The notes under the pieces: model-generated
Told to the model about the DNA's origin: nothing
The model's database searches: none
Seen by the model: the letters and a program-made list of their open reading frames with translations, nothing else
Program-made: the position numbers and the translations under genes
Shown here: positions 36,401 to 48,512 of the stretch, piece after piece
Layout of the letters: each line of letters opens with the position of its first letter
Numbering within the stretch: position 1 is the stretch's first letter
Source: Theristus sp. LFF4_11
Taxonomy: Eukaryota; Nematoda; Chromadorea; Monhysterida; Xyalidae
Direction: 5' to 3'
Length of the DNA stretch: 64,000 nt
Assembly (NCBI GenBank): GCA_030248135.1
Contig: JASANC010003837.1
Location: forward strand, 1-64,000

Positions 36401-37739
36401 CAGCGACAATTTTGATGCGGTACGTCTGCTCAGCGGCATTGGCGTTCGTGTCGTCCGTGTCCACCAAGGCAGCGTCGCCGTGCGGTGTCTGTGTACTCGA
36501 GCACTCCAATGCTGAATCGTTGCATCGGCCTGAAAGTGAAACCAAGCTGAAGTCACTGATTCACGCAGACACAGCAAGCTGATTGGCAAATCGGTTGGTA
36601 AGTTTTAAAAATAACCGATTAGATCAAGAGAAACCAAATGCATGCACGTTTGTACTGAGCCGGCACCGACGGACTGACCGTGCGGCGTTGCGGATCGTGT
36701 CTCCTGCGGCGTCGTGCTGTCCGGCGTGCTCGCGGTCGACTCACGCCCTGAGTCGCTGCTCAGTGGACTCAAGTCAACGTCCGGGTCGACGTTGCCTGCT
36801 GCGCCCGCGGTGACGTCTGCTCAACACGACACAAACAACGTTTGATTGAAACAAAATGCATACACAACAAGATCGCTCAACACAACGCAATCACATGTCA
36901 ACTCACTCAACAAATCCACATTCATTCGACTCAAACCCAAACGGTAAACCGGCCACGTACCACCGGCATGTGCGTTTGCGTGGTCAGCGAGCGCGGGCGC
37001 GTGTTGCGGTTGATCAGCGCCCGTGCTCGTGCCAGTCGCAGCCGAGTCACTCTGCTGCTCCGCTGTTTTCACCGTCGTTTCTTCACACATTTCCGTGCGA
37101 ATGCTGCTGTCTTCCGCTGGAATTTCTCGTCTATAATTTTCGGCCTCGTTGTCTCTGTCAAAATTTGTGATGTCCAATGAATTTCGATTGACGGCGGTTG
37201 TGAATTGATCCGTATGTAACGAGAATGCGACTGCAAGTTGACTCGTTTCAGCGGTGACGGCCGATTTTGTGTCGAAGTCTGCTGTTCTCGTTGAATCAAC
37301 CCCGGCGTGCTGCTGCTCAAACTCGAAATGATCCGGCGTCAGTCCTTGAAGTCCTTCCGCTGGTTCCGCAGCCACTAAAAAACTGGTGCAATTAAAATTC
37401 GCCAACAATTCAAATGTGAGACAAAAAGACAAAAGACCTGCTTTTGCAAATATATTTTCACCAAAAATGGTTTTCCTTCCACCCATCAACCTGAAAAACC
37501 ACTTTTTCTGCGGCATCAAATCAACAATCCAAAGCCAACAAAACACTGGACTGAAACTGGCATGATTTACAACGATTGTTGACAGAGAGAATTTGGAGAA
37601 CGAGAACAGCGGCGATGAAATGATAATAAAATCAAGAGATAAACAGAATTTGCTGGTGGGCGGGCGGTGACAGTGGAACAGGAACAGCAGTGGACTGACG
37701 ACGGACACAGACGAGATAGCTTGATTTATTGGATGACAT
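27455..37739 (-). CDS. CLUH: Clustered mitochondria protein (CLU/CLUH), 30 exons
   Basis: CLU proteins are cytosolic RNA-binding factors that bind mRNAs of nuclear-encoded mitochondrial proteins; loss clusters mitochondria. Thirty exons, 37700-37739 down to 27455-27544, join in phase to about 1633 residues, longer than the usual 1300-1450. Residues 1-215 are acidic, Ser/Thr-rich and poorly conserved; exon 1 ([13 protein letters not shown]) is tentative. The N-terminal ubiquitin-like region follows ([31 protein letters not shown]). The CLU domain has [40 protein letters not shown] and [15 protein letters not shown], then [21 protein letters not shown] variable acidic insert precedes EFDIRFNPD and [10 protein letters not shown]. 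The TPR region is residues about 1320-1605 ([34 protein letters not shown]), and the protein ends [15 protein letters not shown]. Other exons: 36907-37374, 36679-36816, 36375-36529, 36114-36285, 34874-35020, 34521-34712, 34156-34319, 33963-34052, 33581-33781, 33212-33406, 32963-33083, 32683-32882, 32424-32602, 31720-31855, 31480-31638, 31154-31400, 30960-31081, 30634-30855, 30222-30480, 29761-29928, 29556-29646, 29379-29475, 29176-29265, 28975-29089, 28691-28848, 28455-28580, 28157-28372, 27705-27848. Confidence 0.95.
31927..32379 (+). mobile_element. TIR element, family 2, copy A (in CLU intron 14)
   Basis: The 453 bp element has near-perfect terminal inverted repeats: CCGTATTACCTCTAATAAAC at the left and its mirror (TTTAATAGAGGTAATACGG) at the right. 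TA flanks both ends, consistent with a TA target duplication. The interior has C/G-rich blocks alternating with TTTATTT/AAATAAA and a unique AT-rich centre, and no coding potential. It sits between CLU exons 15 and 14 and should be spliced out. Copy B is at 23400-23541. Confidence 0.85.
35021..36113 (-). other. Longest intron of the CLU gene
   Basis: This 1.1 kb intron separates the exon ending LRVVE from the exon starting [13 protein letters not shown]. It is AT-rich and no repeat, ORF or RNA gene was recognised in it. Confidence 0.7.
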
Positions 37740-37945
37740 TTTTTTGCAAATCTGCCGAATCAGAGATTGATCACCTATGCAGATTTCCAGCTGCACGCAA
37801 ACGAAAAATAATGAGAAAAAAAACAAACGCACGCACGCACATCTCATGTCAGTTTTTTCTGCGCTTGCATCGCACCATTTTGCTTTGCCTACATTACTAA
37901 ACCAAAGCCAAGTTTACAGTCTGTTTTGTTGTTTAGTTCGGTTTC

Positions 37946-38042
37946 AATGAAGTCGTTGTAGGTTCCTAATCCTAAGCCCAATCTTAATCCTAATGAAGTC
38001 GTTGTAGGTTCCTAATCCTAAACCTAATCCTAATCCTAAGTG
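37946..38042 (+). repeat. 46 bp tandem duplication with CCTAA motifs
   Basis: AATGAAGTCGTTGTAGGTTC followed by CCTAATCCTAA occurs at 37946 and again at 37992, a 46 bp period, and ends in further CCTAATCCTAATCCTAAG. It resembles the CCTAAC blocks in the 1.7 kb array and lies just upstream of the CLU start. Confidence 0.75.
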
Positions 38043-38488
38043 AAGCCTTTTTAACAAAGTGAAAGTGCCTTGATTGACAGCTTTGTTGAAGGGGTGAAAC
38101 ATTGGGATCAGGGATCAGCTCCAGCTCCGGTTTAGCTTTGTAGTTTTACGCACCATTTTGTTTTCAGCAATTTCACGTGTCACGTATTTAACTTGTTTAC
38201 TGGTGGTGACATCAGTGGCTGGCGGCCTGACCAGCCAATACTTTGTGTAAACAGAATAAAAAATGTGAATGGTGCATACACGCTGACACACCATTCTTGA
38301 TATCCTTCCACTTTCCCCGTCCATAAAGTCACGTATTCAATGCATAAACACATTCGTGCTGCTGCTGGCGATTTTTTGGATAGGTTTGAAAACTGAAAAA
38401 ACGAACAGTGCTTAGTTGCTTATGCTTTGGTTCCATACCATACGCATACAAAAATGATTTTTTAAGAAGAATGGTAACCTACAAGCTG

Positions 38489-38570
38489 CATTCATGATGA
38501 AGCAGCATTTAGTGACCGCGTGGCTACGCTTCAATACAGCTACGCGTCATTAAATACTGCTTCATGAATG
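38489..38570. repeat. Foldback (inverted repeat) of about 30 bp arms
   Basis: The left arm begins CATTCATGATGAAGCAGCAT (38489-38520) and the right arm ends ATACTGCTTCATGAATG (38541-38570). The arms are complementary apart from a TGA insertion and a few substitutions, with a loop of about 20 bases. It could be a foldback element or a hairpin-forming transcript; nothing else indicates which. Confidence 0.7.
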
Positions 38571-41500
38571 TCGCTACAGTCATCAACGTTTGGTGGTCAC
38601 ATTCAAATGAATTTTGGTGGTCGGTCGGTCACCATATGAAATAAAGTTCTGAAACACAAAAAATCCAGAAAAAAAACAAACGGTAACATCAACAGATTTT
38701 TGAATGAAATTGTGACTTTGACGAGCACAGGGTCAGCAAATTGAAATACAACTCGTTTTCAGCCTCCCTCCGTCACCGTGCGAAGGCAGACACGGAACCA
38801 GTGTGGAACGCTAGAAGGGTTCGATAGGTTCCGGCCACATGCTAGTGCTAGTGAGCTCATTAATTCTCAGCGAGAGCAGTTTTACAGGCACGTAAATACT
38901 CATATTCGCTGCTTTTTGCTACTTTTGCTTTAAAAAGCAGAGACAGAAAAAATATAAGCGAAAGAAGAAAGGGGCAATGGAGCAGATAGAGGGAGCGACA
39001 ACGAGAAGCACAAAATTGTGAGATTCCACTGCTACTGACCCGGTTCTTTCTCTATGTTCACACGTATTTTCAAAGATGAGGCAAATAATGTCAGTCTCAC
39101 TGTGAAACAGCTGCGTCTCCAGTCTCCAGACACGTGAAGCAACAAAACTGAGCGGGAAACACGATACGGAAGTCGAAATGGCAAACGAACGAACATCGGC
39201 CGCGTAAACATATTTTCAAATAAAACTGAAATGTGCCATTTACACGCGCCGCTTTCGTCTGTTTTTCTCGTGACGTTTCAGCTCAAGCGGCCACCACAGA
39301 TGGAATCCAGGCCTGTTGTAAATTTGCGCAACGACGAACAAAACTGCAACTCGAATGGCATAGTGGCTGAGTGGAACGAATGAAAATGGATGCAAAAGGG
39401 AGTGCACGCACGCCAGCAGCACCACCAAAAATGACTGATTTGCTTGCTTGTGCGCCACGTTTTACGAGCTCCGAGTAAACAACTCTACGGATTGGTATTT
39501 AGCTGGAGCAAAGCGCCAGATCAGTTTCACAAAAAAACTGGTATAAGCTAATAGAAAGCAATAAAACATGGAAAATAAGCCTAGAAAGTCAAAAAACAAA
39601 CCGTCTGGGGGGAGCACTGGTCTGGGGATAGTCCCTCAAAACAGATGGTGAATCCAAGAAAACTAATCCAAAAGACAACAGATACATGTACAAAAATGCA
39701 AATGCGTGCTGGCTGGGAAGACACTGCTCCTGCTCGTTTGCAGTCGTTTTTTCGAACGCAAGTTCTTTGCGTATCGCACACATCATCGTAAAATCATAAT
39801 ATAAAAAACGCCGTTCAATCAACGATTTCAAGCAAACACACTTCAAAAGTGGCCGACAGAAAATGCGGTAAACAGGCTTTGTGAACGTTGCGTTGGATAC
39901 TAATGCTGATAAATTGTGCCTGGGTTACACAACTGAAAATAAGTGAAACTTGCTTTGCGTTTGAAAGTTTTTTTGGACAATCTTGCAACACAGTACTTGA
40001 CAAAAAAACTAAACATTTTGGAGCTGGATGACAATCAATAAAAGTGCATAAATTCAAAAAAGGCAGCCACTTGGCAACTTTAGTATACTAAAAAATCACC
40101 AACGGACTCTATAAACCATGACCGTAAACTGAACATACATGTTGTATAACAGGTCGACGTGCTGCAACAAAACAGCAAATAAAAAACAACCCATAAAATT
40201 GGCTTCAAATAGCAAGGCTGCAGGAAAACGTAGACGGCATTACTTGGATTATCTAATTCACTTCACACAAATACCGAGAGCAAGCACACTCAAACCTTGC
40301 GCCATTGTAGCGTTATCAGTGCGAGAACGAGAAACACACCAAACCAACCATAGAAACCGCTGCTCAAAATTGGTGTGAAAAACACGGTGTTGATGCAACA
40401 CAAGCGCGTATGCACGAGCGTCTATGTACCATCATTACAGGGGAGGTTATAAAACTTGCGCCACGTTTACTGTTTCATTTTTATCGGCGACAATTTGAAC
40501 ATCAAAGTACAAGACAAGCTACATGTTTTAAGAGCACCCATGCATTGAAATGCTGCACTGACGCCAACGTCTAAATGGAATGGTCAAACCGAACGTTTTT
40601 TACGACGGATGGATGCTACACAGTGGCTAGCGTCCTAGACGTCGGCGGGGTGTGTGTGTGTGTGTGGATGGATACCTGAGTTTTTATTTTTCAAAAAAAA
40701 CATCGCTCTTGAGTGCAATGCATCCAACAACATGTGGATAGGACACGTACACATCAATTTATTCACGTTGCTTTCTGTTGTGACGCGTGTTTCAGTATTT
40801 CTGCAGTAAACGTGTGTTTTGTAGGTTCACACTTCGCAGACGACCGATGCGTCCGTCAGTCAAGTCCGGCAGTGTGCATGCCGCATGCGGTTGGCACTGC
40901 AAAACCGGTGTCGCCCTGTTGTAAACATGTGCCTGCACGCAACTGCACTGGTTTGCATGCAACGTGAAAAATGGTGCTTGTCAACCACACTGACAGCCAT
41001 GGCGATAAACTGCACGTTTGACTTCGATATGCTGAAGGAAAGTGGCGAAAACCAAAATAACGCGCCCGCCCAGGCCCAGACACGCTCATAAACAACTTTG
41101 CCGACAAATTATGTAACAGTGATTGCTGAAGTTTTCTGATAAACTAGTTGAAATTGTCATGTGGCCTGGCAATTAAAATTCGTTAAAAGAGAAATAAAAT
41201 TTCATTCTTTGGGGTACATGTATTTGTTTAAAAAAACACACACGACGGGTGAGCGTGCAAAGTAAATAAAAAGTTGTTTATTGTTCGTTTTAGTGGTTCA
41301 AAATGTCACTTCATGTTGAAAGTGCAAAACACAACCTGGTTTCAAAAAAATTGTCGGTGCAAGCAGTGAAATGAGCCACATTGCTGGTGCGTGTGCAGCC
41401 ACAACAAACGTGCCTGCGTGCCCCAAAGCGCTCGCGGTGCCTTCTAGTAACGAATTTACGCAAAAATGTGGGCTGCCCTGGCGGCATTGTTGTTCAGATA

Positions 41501-42265
41501 CGCTGAAACAGGCAAAATTGTTGAAACACGCTGAATGTTCGCTGCCGAAGCTGCGCAAGTGAGCGCAATTCGATGGCACACAGCGCAAAGCCACACGGGA
41601 TCCGCTTTGGCGAAACTGGAGAGAAGAAAAGCTGCAAAAAACAGAGACACGAGCAGCGTAGGGAGACAGCGCGCGCGTCAGACGTGTGTCTGTGAGTTGG
41701 ACATGTTCGGCGCAGCGCTTGCAGCCAGCCGAAACAGCGCGGCAATGTGCGTGTGTGCACAACAGCCAGCACACGCAACAAACGTGTGCCCGCTGCAACG
41801 ACACAACGTGACGCACAATGTACTTGGACGTCATCAGTGCGCTCGCGTGCTGCTTGCTGCTGGATGGAGCTCGAAAAATGCGCAACTGCACAATGATGCT
41901 GGAATGACATCAGAGTACCCTGCTTCACGATTTCTGATTAGAAATAGACGATCGGTTATTCACTGATGAACAACTGAAGATCAGAGCTTAGCAATGCATT
42001 CAACTTTTTTGCACTAAAACAGAAGAGCGGCTACCAACAGCTTGTGTACAATGAACAACTATTTTGAGATCCATAAATCCAAAACATAGTGACCTACTGG
42101 TTTATCATTCGGTACACTCTGCTCTGTTTGACCAGCTGTTACACCGACACGAGTGATTCTCAGTGCAACAAATTCATGGAGTTCCATGGTACAAACAATC
42201 GTTGTTCAAAAGGGAAACTAAAAAAATTAAAAAAAGGATTACACAATAAAAACGTGTGGTTAATA

Positions 42266-42537
42266 CGAAGTGGCCGACTAGACGTGGTAGCTTTTTAAGG
42301 GTGCAAGTAGCGCGTGAAAGTTGAATGAAAGAAAAAAGACGTTCAAAACCCAATTGTATGTCAAATTTAACGCGTTTTTAAACTACATGCTGTATAGTCG
42401 GACTGGATAACTTGGGGCACTGATTCTTCGTACCATTCTGTTCATTCTTGGCATTCTTGAAAAACACCACTCCTTGTCTGCGGCTATCCCGCCTTGATGA
42501 AAAATACAAGGACTGCCTTATTTAATCGGCCATGCTG
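42266..42537 (+). mobile_element. MITE, family 1, copy 2
   Basis: The 272 bp copy aligns along its length with 10236-10500: same left end type (CGAAGTGGCCGACTAGACGT), shared GAAAGAAAAAAGACGTTCA block, shared CCCGCCTTGATG and right end TAATCGGCCATGCTG. TA precedes the left end; the right flank is AG, so the target duplication has decayed on that side. No ORF. Confidence 0.85.
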
Positions 42538-43419
42538 AGACGAAGGCTGTTGGAGCGCTTTTTTACCGCTGATCAGATTTCCACAGGTGCGCGCGCAAAA
42601 GTGAACGAAAGCAGAAGATTCAAAAGTTGAAAACAATCAATGTCATGCGGATGCGCGAGCGAGCACAGCGAGCGATATTCCACTTTTTAAATGCGCAGAA
42701 AGCGCACTTTTCTCTGATAGGTTTTTAAAATTAAAATGTCAATTTTCAAACACAGTAGAAGTGAAAACATCAGTTATAGCTTTCACCTTTAAAACAATGC
42801 GACGCGTGCATGCATGCGCAAACCGCGTTTATCACAAAGATATCTAATTTAGCTCATTTTCTGTCTATGCTATTGACCAACTAGCAGCGTGGCGACAGCG
42901 CGTCATCGACATGAAGCCAACACAGCTAATAGCCAGAAAGAGCTACATGGCAGCGACAGCCATCAAGCAAAACTGTTCAATGGCACACTTGAAAGCAGGC
43001 AGGCGCCCAGAGTCGCTGGACGGACGGACACACGAACGGCTGGGTGGTGCATGCCCTCTTAGTCGCTGCAGCGTGCTCTCTCTGCCGGTCGATACACTCA
43101 TGCTGCTTTCATTTTTAAACACACAGCCTGCTTGCTACATACATCAGCGTTGCAATTGGTTACAACAATAGTTTTTTTTTTGCGACGTCAACAACTCTAC
43201 GACACTTTATAAAAAAACTAGACGGTGCAATTTTCACGATTTGGGGGCGAATTTTTCAAGAAATGTGGGACTGGAGTCTAGGTGGATTTTAGCACCAACG
43301 CACGCAAAATCATTTCAACTCATGAGAAATTTTTTTGTAATCATGTCCATTTCATGTCCATTTAGATTGAAAGTCTGCAGGACTTTGGTTTGCGTCAGAA
43401 TTTACAGAAAAACTACTTG

Positions 43420-43626
43420 TCACAAACCAGTCTCCAACGGTTCCGCGAAAGTGACCAACTGAGAGCCGCAGGGCTGACTAAAATCCGTCTCCGATTCGTT
43501 GTCCGAATCCGAAGCCAGTCCAATTGTTGATGTTGTCAGTGCGATTTCCACGCCCGCTTCTGCTTCTTCAACGCAGTACGCTAGTGCTAGCTTGGCTTTC
43601 GATAGCAGATAGTGACTCATGAAGAC
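43420..43626 (-). CDS. Possible terminal exon or short ORF, unknown
   Basis: Minus-strand open frame of 68 codons preceded by a plausible acceptor (TTTATTGAAG then GTC TTC ATG). It begins VFMSHYLLSKAKLALAYC, continues with an acidic stretch (ASDSDNESETDF) and ends AEPLETGL. The composition looks coding, but no upstream exon or homologue was found. It could instead start at its own ATG (MSHYLLSK) as a 66-residue protein, or be spurious. Confidence 0.25.
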   Translation of the reverse strand, partial: VFMSHYLLSKAKLALAYCVEEAEAGVEIALTTSTIGLASDSDNESETDFSQPCGSQLVTFAEPLETGL

Positions 43627-44767
43627 CTTCAATAAAATAAAGGCGATATGTTCAAAATATGCGTGTATTAACTTTTCAAGCAAATAAAGACAGAATGTTG
43701 AATGGTTTTCAACTTTTACAGCTAACAGAAAACATGAGCCGACCAAATTTTCAGTTTAAAAATAACAATACAACGTCAGACGTGAAGCATTTGACTTTCA
43801 TTGCGTCCAAACTTGCAGTTGCAAAATTTTACAGGCCGAAAATTTTGATAAACAATTGTTGCGTTTTAATGCACTGTTGGTTTTGGTTGCATCATCATGC
43901 AACGAGCCATATTCACATCACACAAGATGCCTATTGGAGGAAAGAACAGATGCGAAAAACAATCGGTTGACGAAAAACTCAACGAACGAAAGAATGCAGA
44001 AACAAAGTGAGATGGGGAGGCTGCGCACTGGTTGATCTGTCAGTTGTACGTACATATGACATGAGGACGAACAGCCACGCACATCTTTCGTTGTGTCACC
44101 GCACGCCCATTGCCAGTGCTTTTTGAACGTGTCCCCTGTTATTTACAACGACAACCACAACTACAACATGGCCAACAGCATAAACGTACTTCAACTGTTG
44201 ACTGAGTGCTTCAAGTAGCGCCGTTGAGCGCTTGTCTTATACGCTTGTCTTATCGCTGCTCCGTTGATCTTGTTGCATTTTGCAGTTTGCGACTGAAAAG
44301 AGGGGGTTCATGTGGTTTGAATTGGCTTTTATTCAATGCAATCCATAAATTTGGTACAAATGACAATTTTCAAATAAGTTGTTTTCTGTTTTTCAAAAAA
44401 AGTTCTCACAGATATGCAAAGTTTCGGATTCGCTGCCTTTCGGGGATATGGCGGCCGAAAACCACCGAAATCAAGATAGGGCTCTGATCACTGTTGTTCC
44501 GAAATGTTAATAACTTGTTTAGACCAAACTTTTTGTTTTTAGAAAGCATCTTGGTTCGAGGCAGTGTGTGTTAGCCGAAGCTAACCATTACCTAAACCAA
44601 AACTTTTTAACAAAATCATGATGAAAAACTTTAGAATTGAATGCGAAGTGCAATTGCCGATGTCGATGTGCGTTTTGCAACCCGATTTTATATAAAAAAG
44701 CAATCTAACCTTTTTTCAAGGCGGATTTGTTTCATCTTTTGCAGTCGATCTTGAAGTTTTGGGCAGA

Positions 44768-47479
44768 ATGTCAAAATCTTTACAACTTCACAACTTTTTT
44801 GTTCTGTTTTTCTTTTTTGTAAGGTGAGTAAAATTGCAAATAGAAGTTGACACGACATTTTGCCCCCTATTAGACATCGTCACCTACAAACTGGTTTGTG
44901 TTTTCGTTGTTGGCTGTGAATTGTCAGACGACCAGCAAAAGAACGTGGTGCGTGTCTTTTGTGTGCATGGTTTTCAAACGAGAAGATGTGGTGTACGCGT
45001 GTACAGATCGGATAAAAATATCTAATCAAGTTGAAAACACACCATAATGCAAGTATGACAAACCACGCATTATCAAATGCATGTCAACGAATTTTTGAAA
45101 ATCACAACAAAACTCCATGCATATATCCATGGTGATCGACAAAAAAGGTTTCTCGTGCGCTGCCAGATTAGAATTTCCGTCGTTCATGTCATCGTCATTG
45201 TGCGATAAAAGCGAGGAACACACTTTTTCTTAGGCCATCAACGAGAGGAGAAAGACGCCAAAACTGTGCGTTTGTGATGCATGGCCCCATTGAACGCGTT
45301 GCTCCGGCCATTCTGATGTTGATGTTCACTTGGGCACACCGTTTGCTGGCAAGACCCCTCACCCGGCACACGGACGCTGCAGCGACACGGTTCATGGTAT
45401 CATGGTTTTTGTTCGCTTTTTCTTTTTTTTTTAAATTTGAAAGTCAATCGGTCAAGCGTTGAGTGTTTCAGAAAGATTATTTTATTCGATACGGTTATTT
45501 GACGCCAGTCAGTGACACGGAACCAGTCGCTGCTGACGTATTCCATGGGGCACTGAAGTAAGTGTCGTCATCACTAGCGATTGCTTTGAAACGTGAAAAT
45601 GAAACAAACTTTTTTTATTACACACAGTCAATTATGGTTATTTGACAAAACTTTAGGAGATTTTCTGTGGAAGCACTCGGCTACTTTGACGGGACGCCGG
45701 AAACAAAGCGGACGCTCTTGCAGATCATGCAGCAGCCTCGCTGTCGCTATGAGCCGCCCGTGAAAAGGCGACACAAGCGATATGGTGGTGTTGAGAGTGG
45801 TCACTTGCATCGGGAGACTGTCTCCGGTGGCAATATCAGAGCGTCTTTCACGTTTTTCAGCGGTCAACGAGTACAAGTGGCAGTTCACAGATCTGACCTG
45901 GAAGTTCCATGACCCGATGCGATTGTTCAAGCGGGCAGAGCACTTTGACATGGCAATGTGAGTGAGTCAGTGCATTGTACAGGTTGGTCTACAAGTACAC
46001 GTAGTGTTGTCAACTTTGCAGTGCTATAACTTGCCAACCGTTTGAGTATTATGATTCAAAATTTTATCCAGTTGTGTAGCTACTGTAGTTTTACTTTTTT
46101 AAAGAAGCTTCGCTTGGGTTATTTTAAAATGGGTAGGAGCCACTCTACAGCAAAATTACGATCAAACCAACTGCAAAACGGTCTCCTAAAACGACTATTA
46201 AAAAATTCTTGGCATTTTTATTCACTTCAACTTCATGAGAGCACACAGCAGTGGCGTGGTCTGTTGCTCTTGTGCAGTGCTGTGTTCGTGCTCCGTATCA
46301 TTGTTTTCCTTTCAGGCACACCATCTTGCGTGCATTCGACTTGTGGTCAGCGGCGACCGGCCGTGTCCTGACGTTTCACCAGTTGCATTCGCATTCGAAC
46401 GACACAGCCGACATCGACGTCTACTTTGCACGATACGACCACAGAGACTTCGAGGCGTTCGACGGAAAAGGTCGGTGGTTGTCGCGTGCCCTTGCGTGTG
46501 CACTGCGCAGTTTGTCTCCGGCAATGCAAATGTGTGATTGTGCAAGTCGCTTTTTGAGGCGGCATCGTCGCACACAGTGGCTACCCAATGGACGGGCAGG
46601 TTCACTTTGACGCGTCCGAAAACTGGTCGCTCACTGGAAAACTGGGCATTGACTTGCGATACGTGAGTTGGTCAAGTTTCGTGCCATTATTGTGTTTTAC
46701 GCGTTCATTGTTCCAGGTCAGCACTCATGAGCTCGGGCATGCGCTTGGTTTGAAGCATTCGACCAATCGTCATGCGATCATGTACCCGGTCTACAAACAG
46801 CAAACGGCCATTGCACTCGGCGAAGACGACGTCGTTGGCATCAGACATTTGTACAATACAACTGTCAGCAAAACTGGTCAGTCCAGGGCGGGTCCGCTTG
46901 TCTGGTTGATTGTTTTACTGATACGTCTGAATTGTACGGTGAAACTTGTCTGTAGTCCACGCTGGGAAACCTGCCTGCAGAACCGCCATCATCACACGGC
47001 TTTACTCATTGTGCAAATTGCATGTGTCCTCGAAATTGAGTCCGTTAGCATTTGGTCTGACCGGCTTGGCTGTATCATCTGACTGCCTCTAACAGGTGTC
47101 CTGTCCGACTAAGTGTCCTTGTCCGTATCCCCAAAATACAGTGGCCCAAAAGACCGAGTGTACTGTTGCCATTTCATTTCCGGGACACATGCGGGACAGT
47201 GGACACCCAGGCGGACAAAAGACAGGAGACCTGTTCGGACACCTTTTCTAGCATGGGGCGATGTAGCAAATCATCACACAGTAAATAATTTGCAATCACT
47301 GTAGTTTTACAGTTTATGTAGTTGTATGTTTAAAATTTTTGTGCTTTTTGCTTCGTGTGACCGTCGGATTACGACGCCTAAAAATGTAAAACTGAAGTTC
47401 ATTTTTATTTTCAGACGCAATTCGATTAGCACGACAGCGGTACGCAGCGCGAGTTCGCAAGCGACAACCGACAGAATGA
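44768..47479 (+). CDS. Matrix metalloproteinase, minimal form without hemopexin
   Basis: Secreted zinc endopeptidase of the M10A (matrixin) family. Eight exons (44768-44818, 45472-45557, 45657-45784, 45861-45957, 46316-46470, 46559-46662, 46717-46876, 47415-47479) join in phase to 281 residues. A hydrophobic leader is followed by propeptide YFIRYGYLTP and a cysteine-switch-like QQPRCRYEPP (Cys75), where the usual form is PRCGxPD. A furin-type site KRRHKR (82-87) precedes the catalytic domain (YKWQFTDLTW, IDVYFARYDHRDFEAFDGKG, GQVHFDASENW). The zinc site is HELGHALGLKH (211-221) and the Met-turn HAIMYP follows. The chain ends with a short basic tail (ARQRYAARVRKRQPTE): no hinge, hemopexin or membrane anchor. 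The exon 1-2 join is less certain. It is convergent with the MARVEL-type gene, 88 bases between stops. Confidence 0.9.
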
Positions 47480-47567
47480 AATACAAACGAACTGTGTAAA
47501 GAGTTGTAAAGTCCGTTGAATTGCATAACTCTGACAAATGATCTCTACCACTGAAAAAAACTCATCA

Positions 47568-48512
47568 TCAGTCGTCATAATAACGGTTGAACTCGATGCC
47601 GCACAGAAAAACAAACAACGCACAGATCAAATTGGAGCAGGTGGCCACGAAAAAGCAGCACTGCAAAAACATTCTGATAGAGAAAGAAGTCGCAAGGATT
47701 TGTTTGTTTTAAATAAAATAAAATGCCAAAAATATTAACAAATGGTGCGCACCGACATGACCGCGAATCGGATCCGAAGCACGCAGTAGTCGTGTTCGCT
47801 CGGGAATCTGCACAGCCACTTCCAGTCTTTCGTCATGCGAATCACACATGCGATCGTCGTAGCACCGGCCAACAAGGCCGACAAAATGTTCACGATCAGT
47901 TCCTGCGCAACACGCGCAATTCTGATGAACTCAAAGACTGCGCGATTCACAACAGTGATTATAATCAACCAATCATCGATGCAACCACTCAGTCATTCAC
48001 TGACAAACTTACCACCCATTTCCAGCCAGACTCCTGCCAAACATTTTGGTGCACCCCCAAGAACCAAATGAAGAGTGTGATTGTGGTCACGAAGAACAGC
48101 GCCGCCGCAAACGCCATGTAGAACTTGTACTCGATCAGAAACTCGGAGCCGTTCCAGCCGAGGTACGGCCAAATCATGCACACCGCACCAAAATACATCA
48201 CCTGCATGTCAGAAATTAGAAGTTGCACGGAACCGAAACAGCAACACTGTTGCCATGCAATCATTATGAAATGGCAACTTCAATTGGCAAGCGTTATTGA
48301 CGTTGGCATTGCGACAGTGGCCTTTTTATTGTACGATTTACCGCAGCAATCCACTTCAGAATCGCGGGTGGCGTGCAACACCATCTGAAGTGACACTTTG
48401 GAATCGGGTACTCGCGTCTGCGGCGGTGTTGCTGGTGCCCCGCTATGGCGTGCTCAATCGTCACGTCTGTTGGGTCGCCCGTGCCTGACTGCGGCTTCTT
48501 TTTTCGAGCCAT
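47568..48512 (-). CDS. MARVEL-type four-pass membrane protein
   Basis: Four minus-strand exons (48342-48512, 48013-48201, 47753-47902, 47568-47660) join in phase to 200 residues. The start ATG begins a basic cytoplasmic N-terminus (MARKKKPQSGTGDPTDVTIE). Four hydrophobic segments follow: ILKWIAAVMYFGAVCMIW; MAFAAALFFVTTITLFIWFL; ELIVNILSALLAGATTIACV; and FFVATCSNLICALFVFLCGI, with a short tail EFNRYYDD. Size, topology and a conserved-looking tryptophan-rich second loop fit the MARVEL family (MAL, CMTM, synaptophysin-like), which acts in vesicle trafficking and membrane apposition. This assignment rests on topology, not on a diagnostic motif; another four-pass family is possible. Its 3' end faces the metalloproteinase. 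Confidence 0.7.

Larger units (their letters stand above)
37740..44767. other. Gene-poor region
   Basis: Seven kilobases without a convincing gene. It contains a CCTAA-type duplication (37946-38042), a foldback (38489-38570), a MITE (42266-42537), a short TG repeat near 40650-40663 and one possible exon (43420-43626). A 197-codon minus-strand ORF at 41298-41891 has no supporting motif. The left end should contain the CLU promoter and the right end the metalloproteinase promoter. Confidence 0.5.

Noticed and set aside
41298..41891. Minus-strand 197-codon Cys/Ser-rich ORF
   Set aside because: Long but without motif, leader or splice evidence; a plus-strand ORF of similar quality overlaps it.
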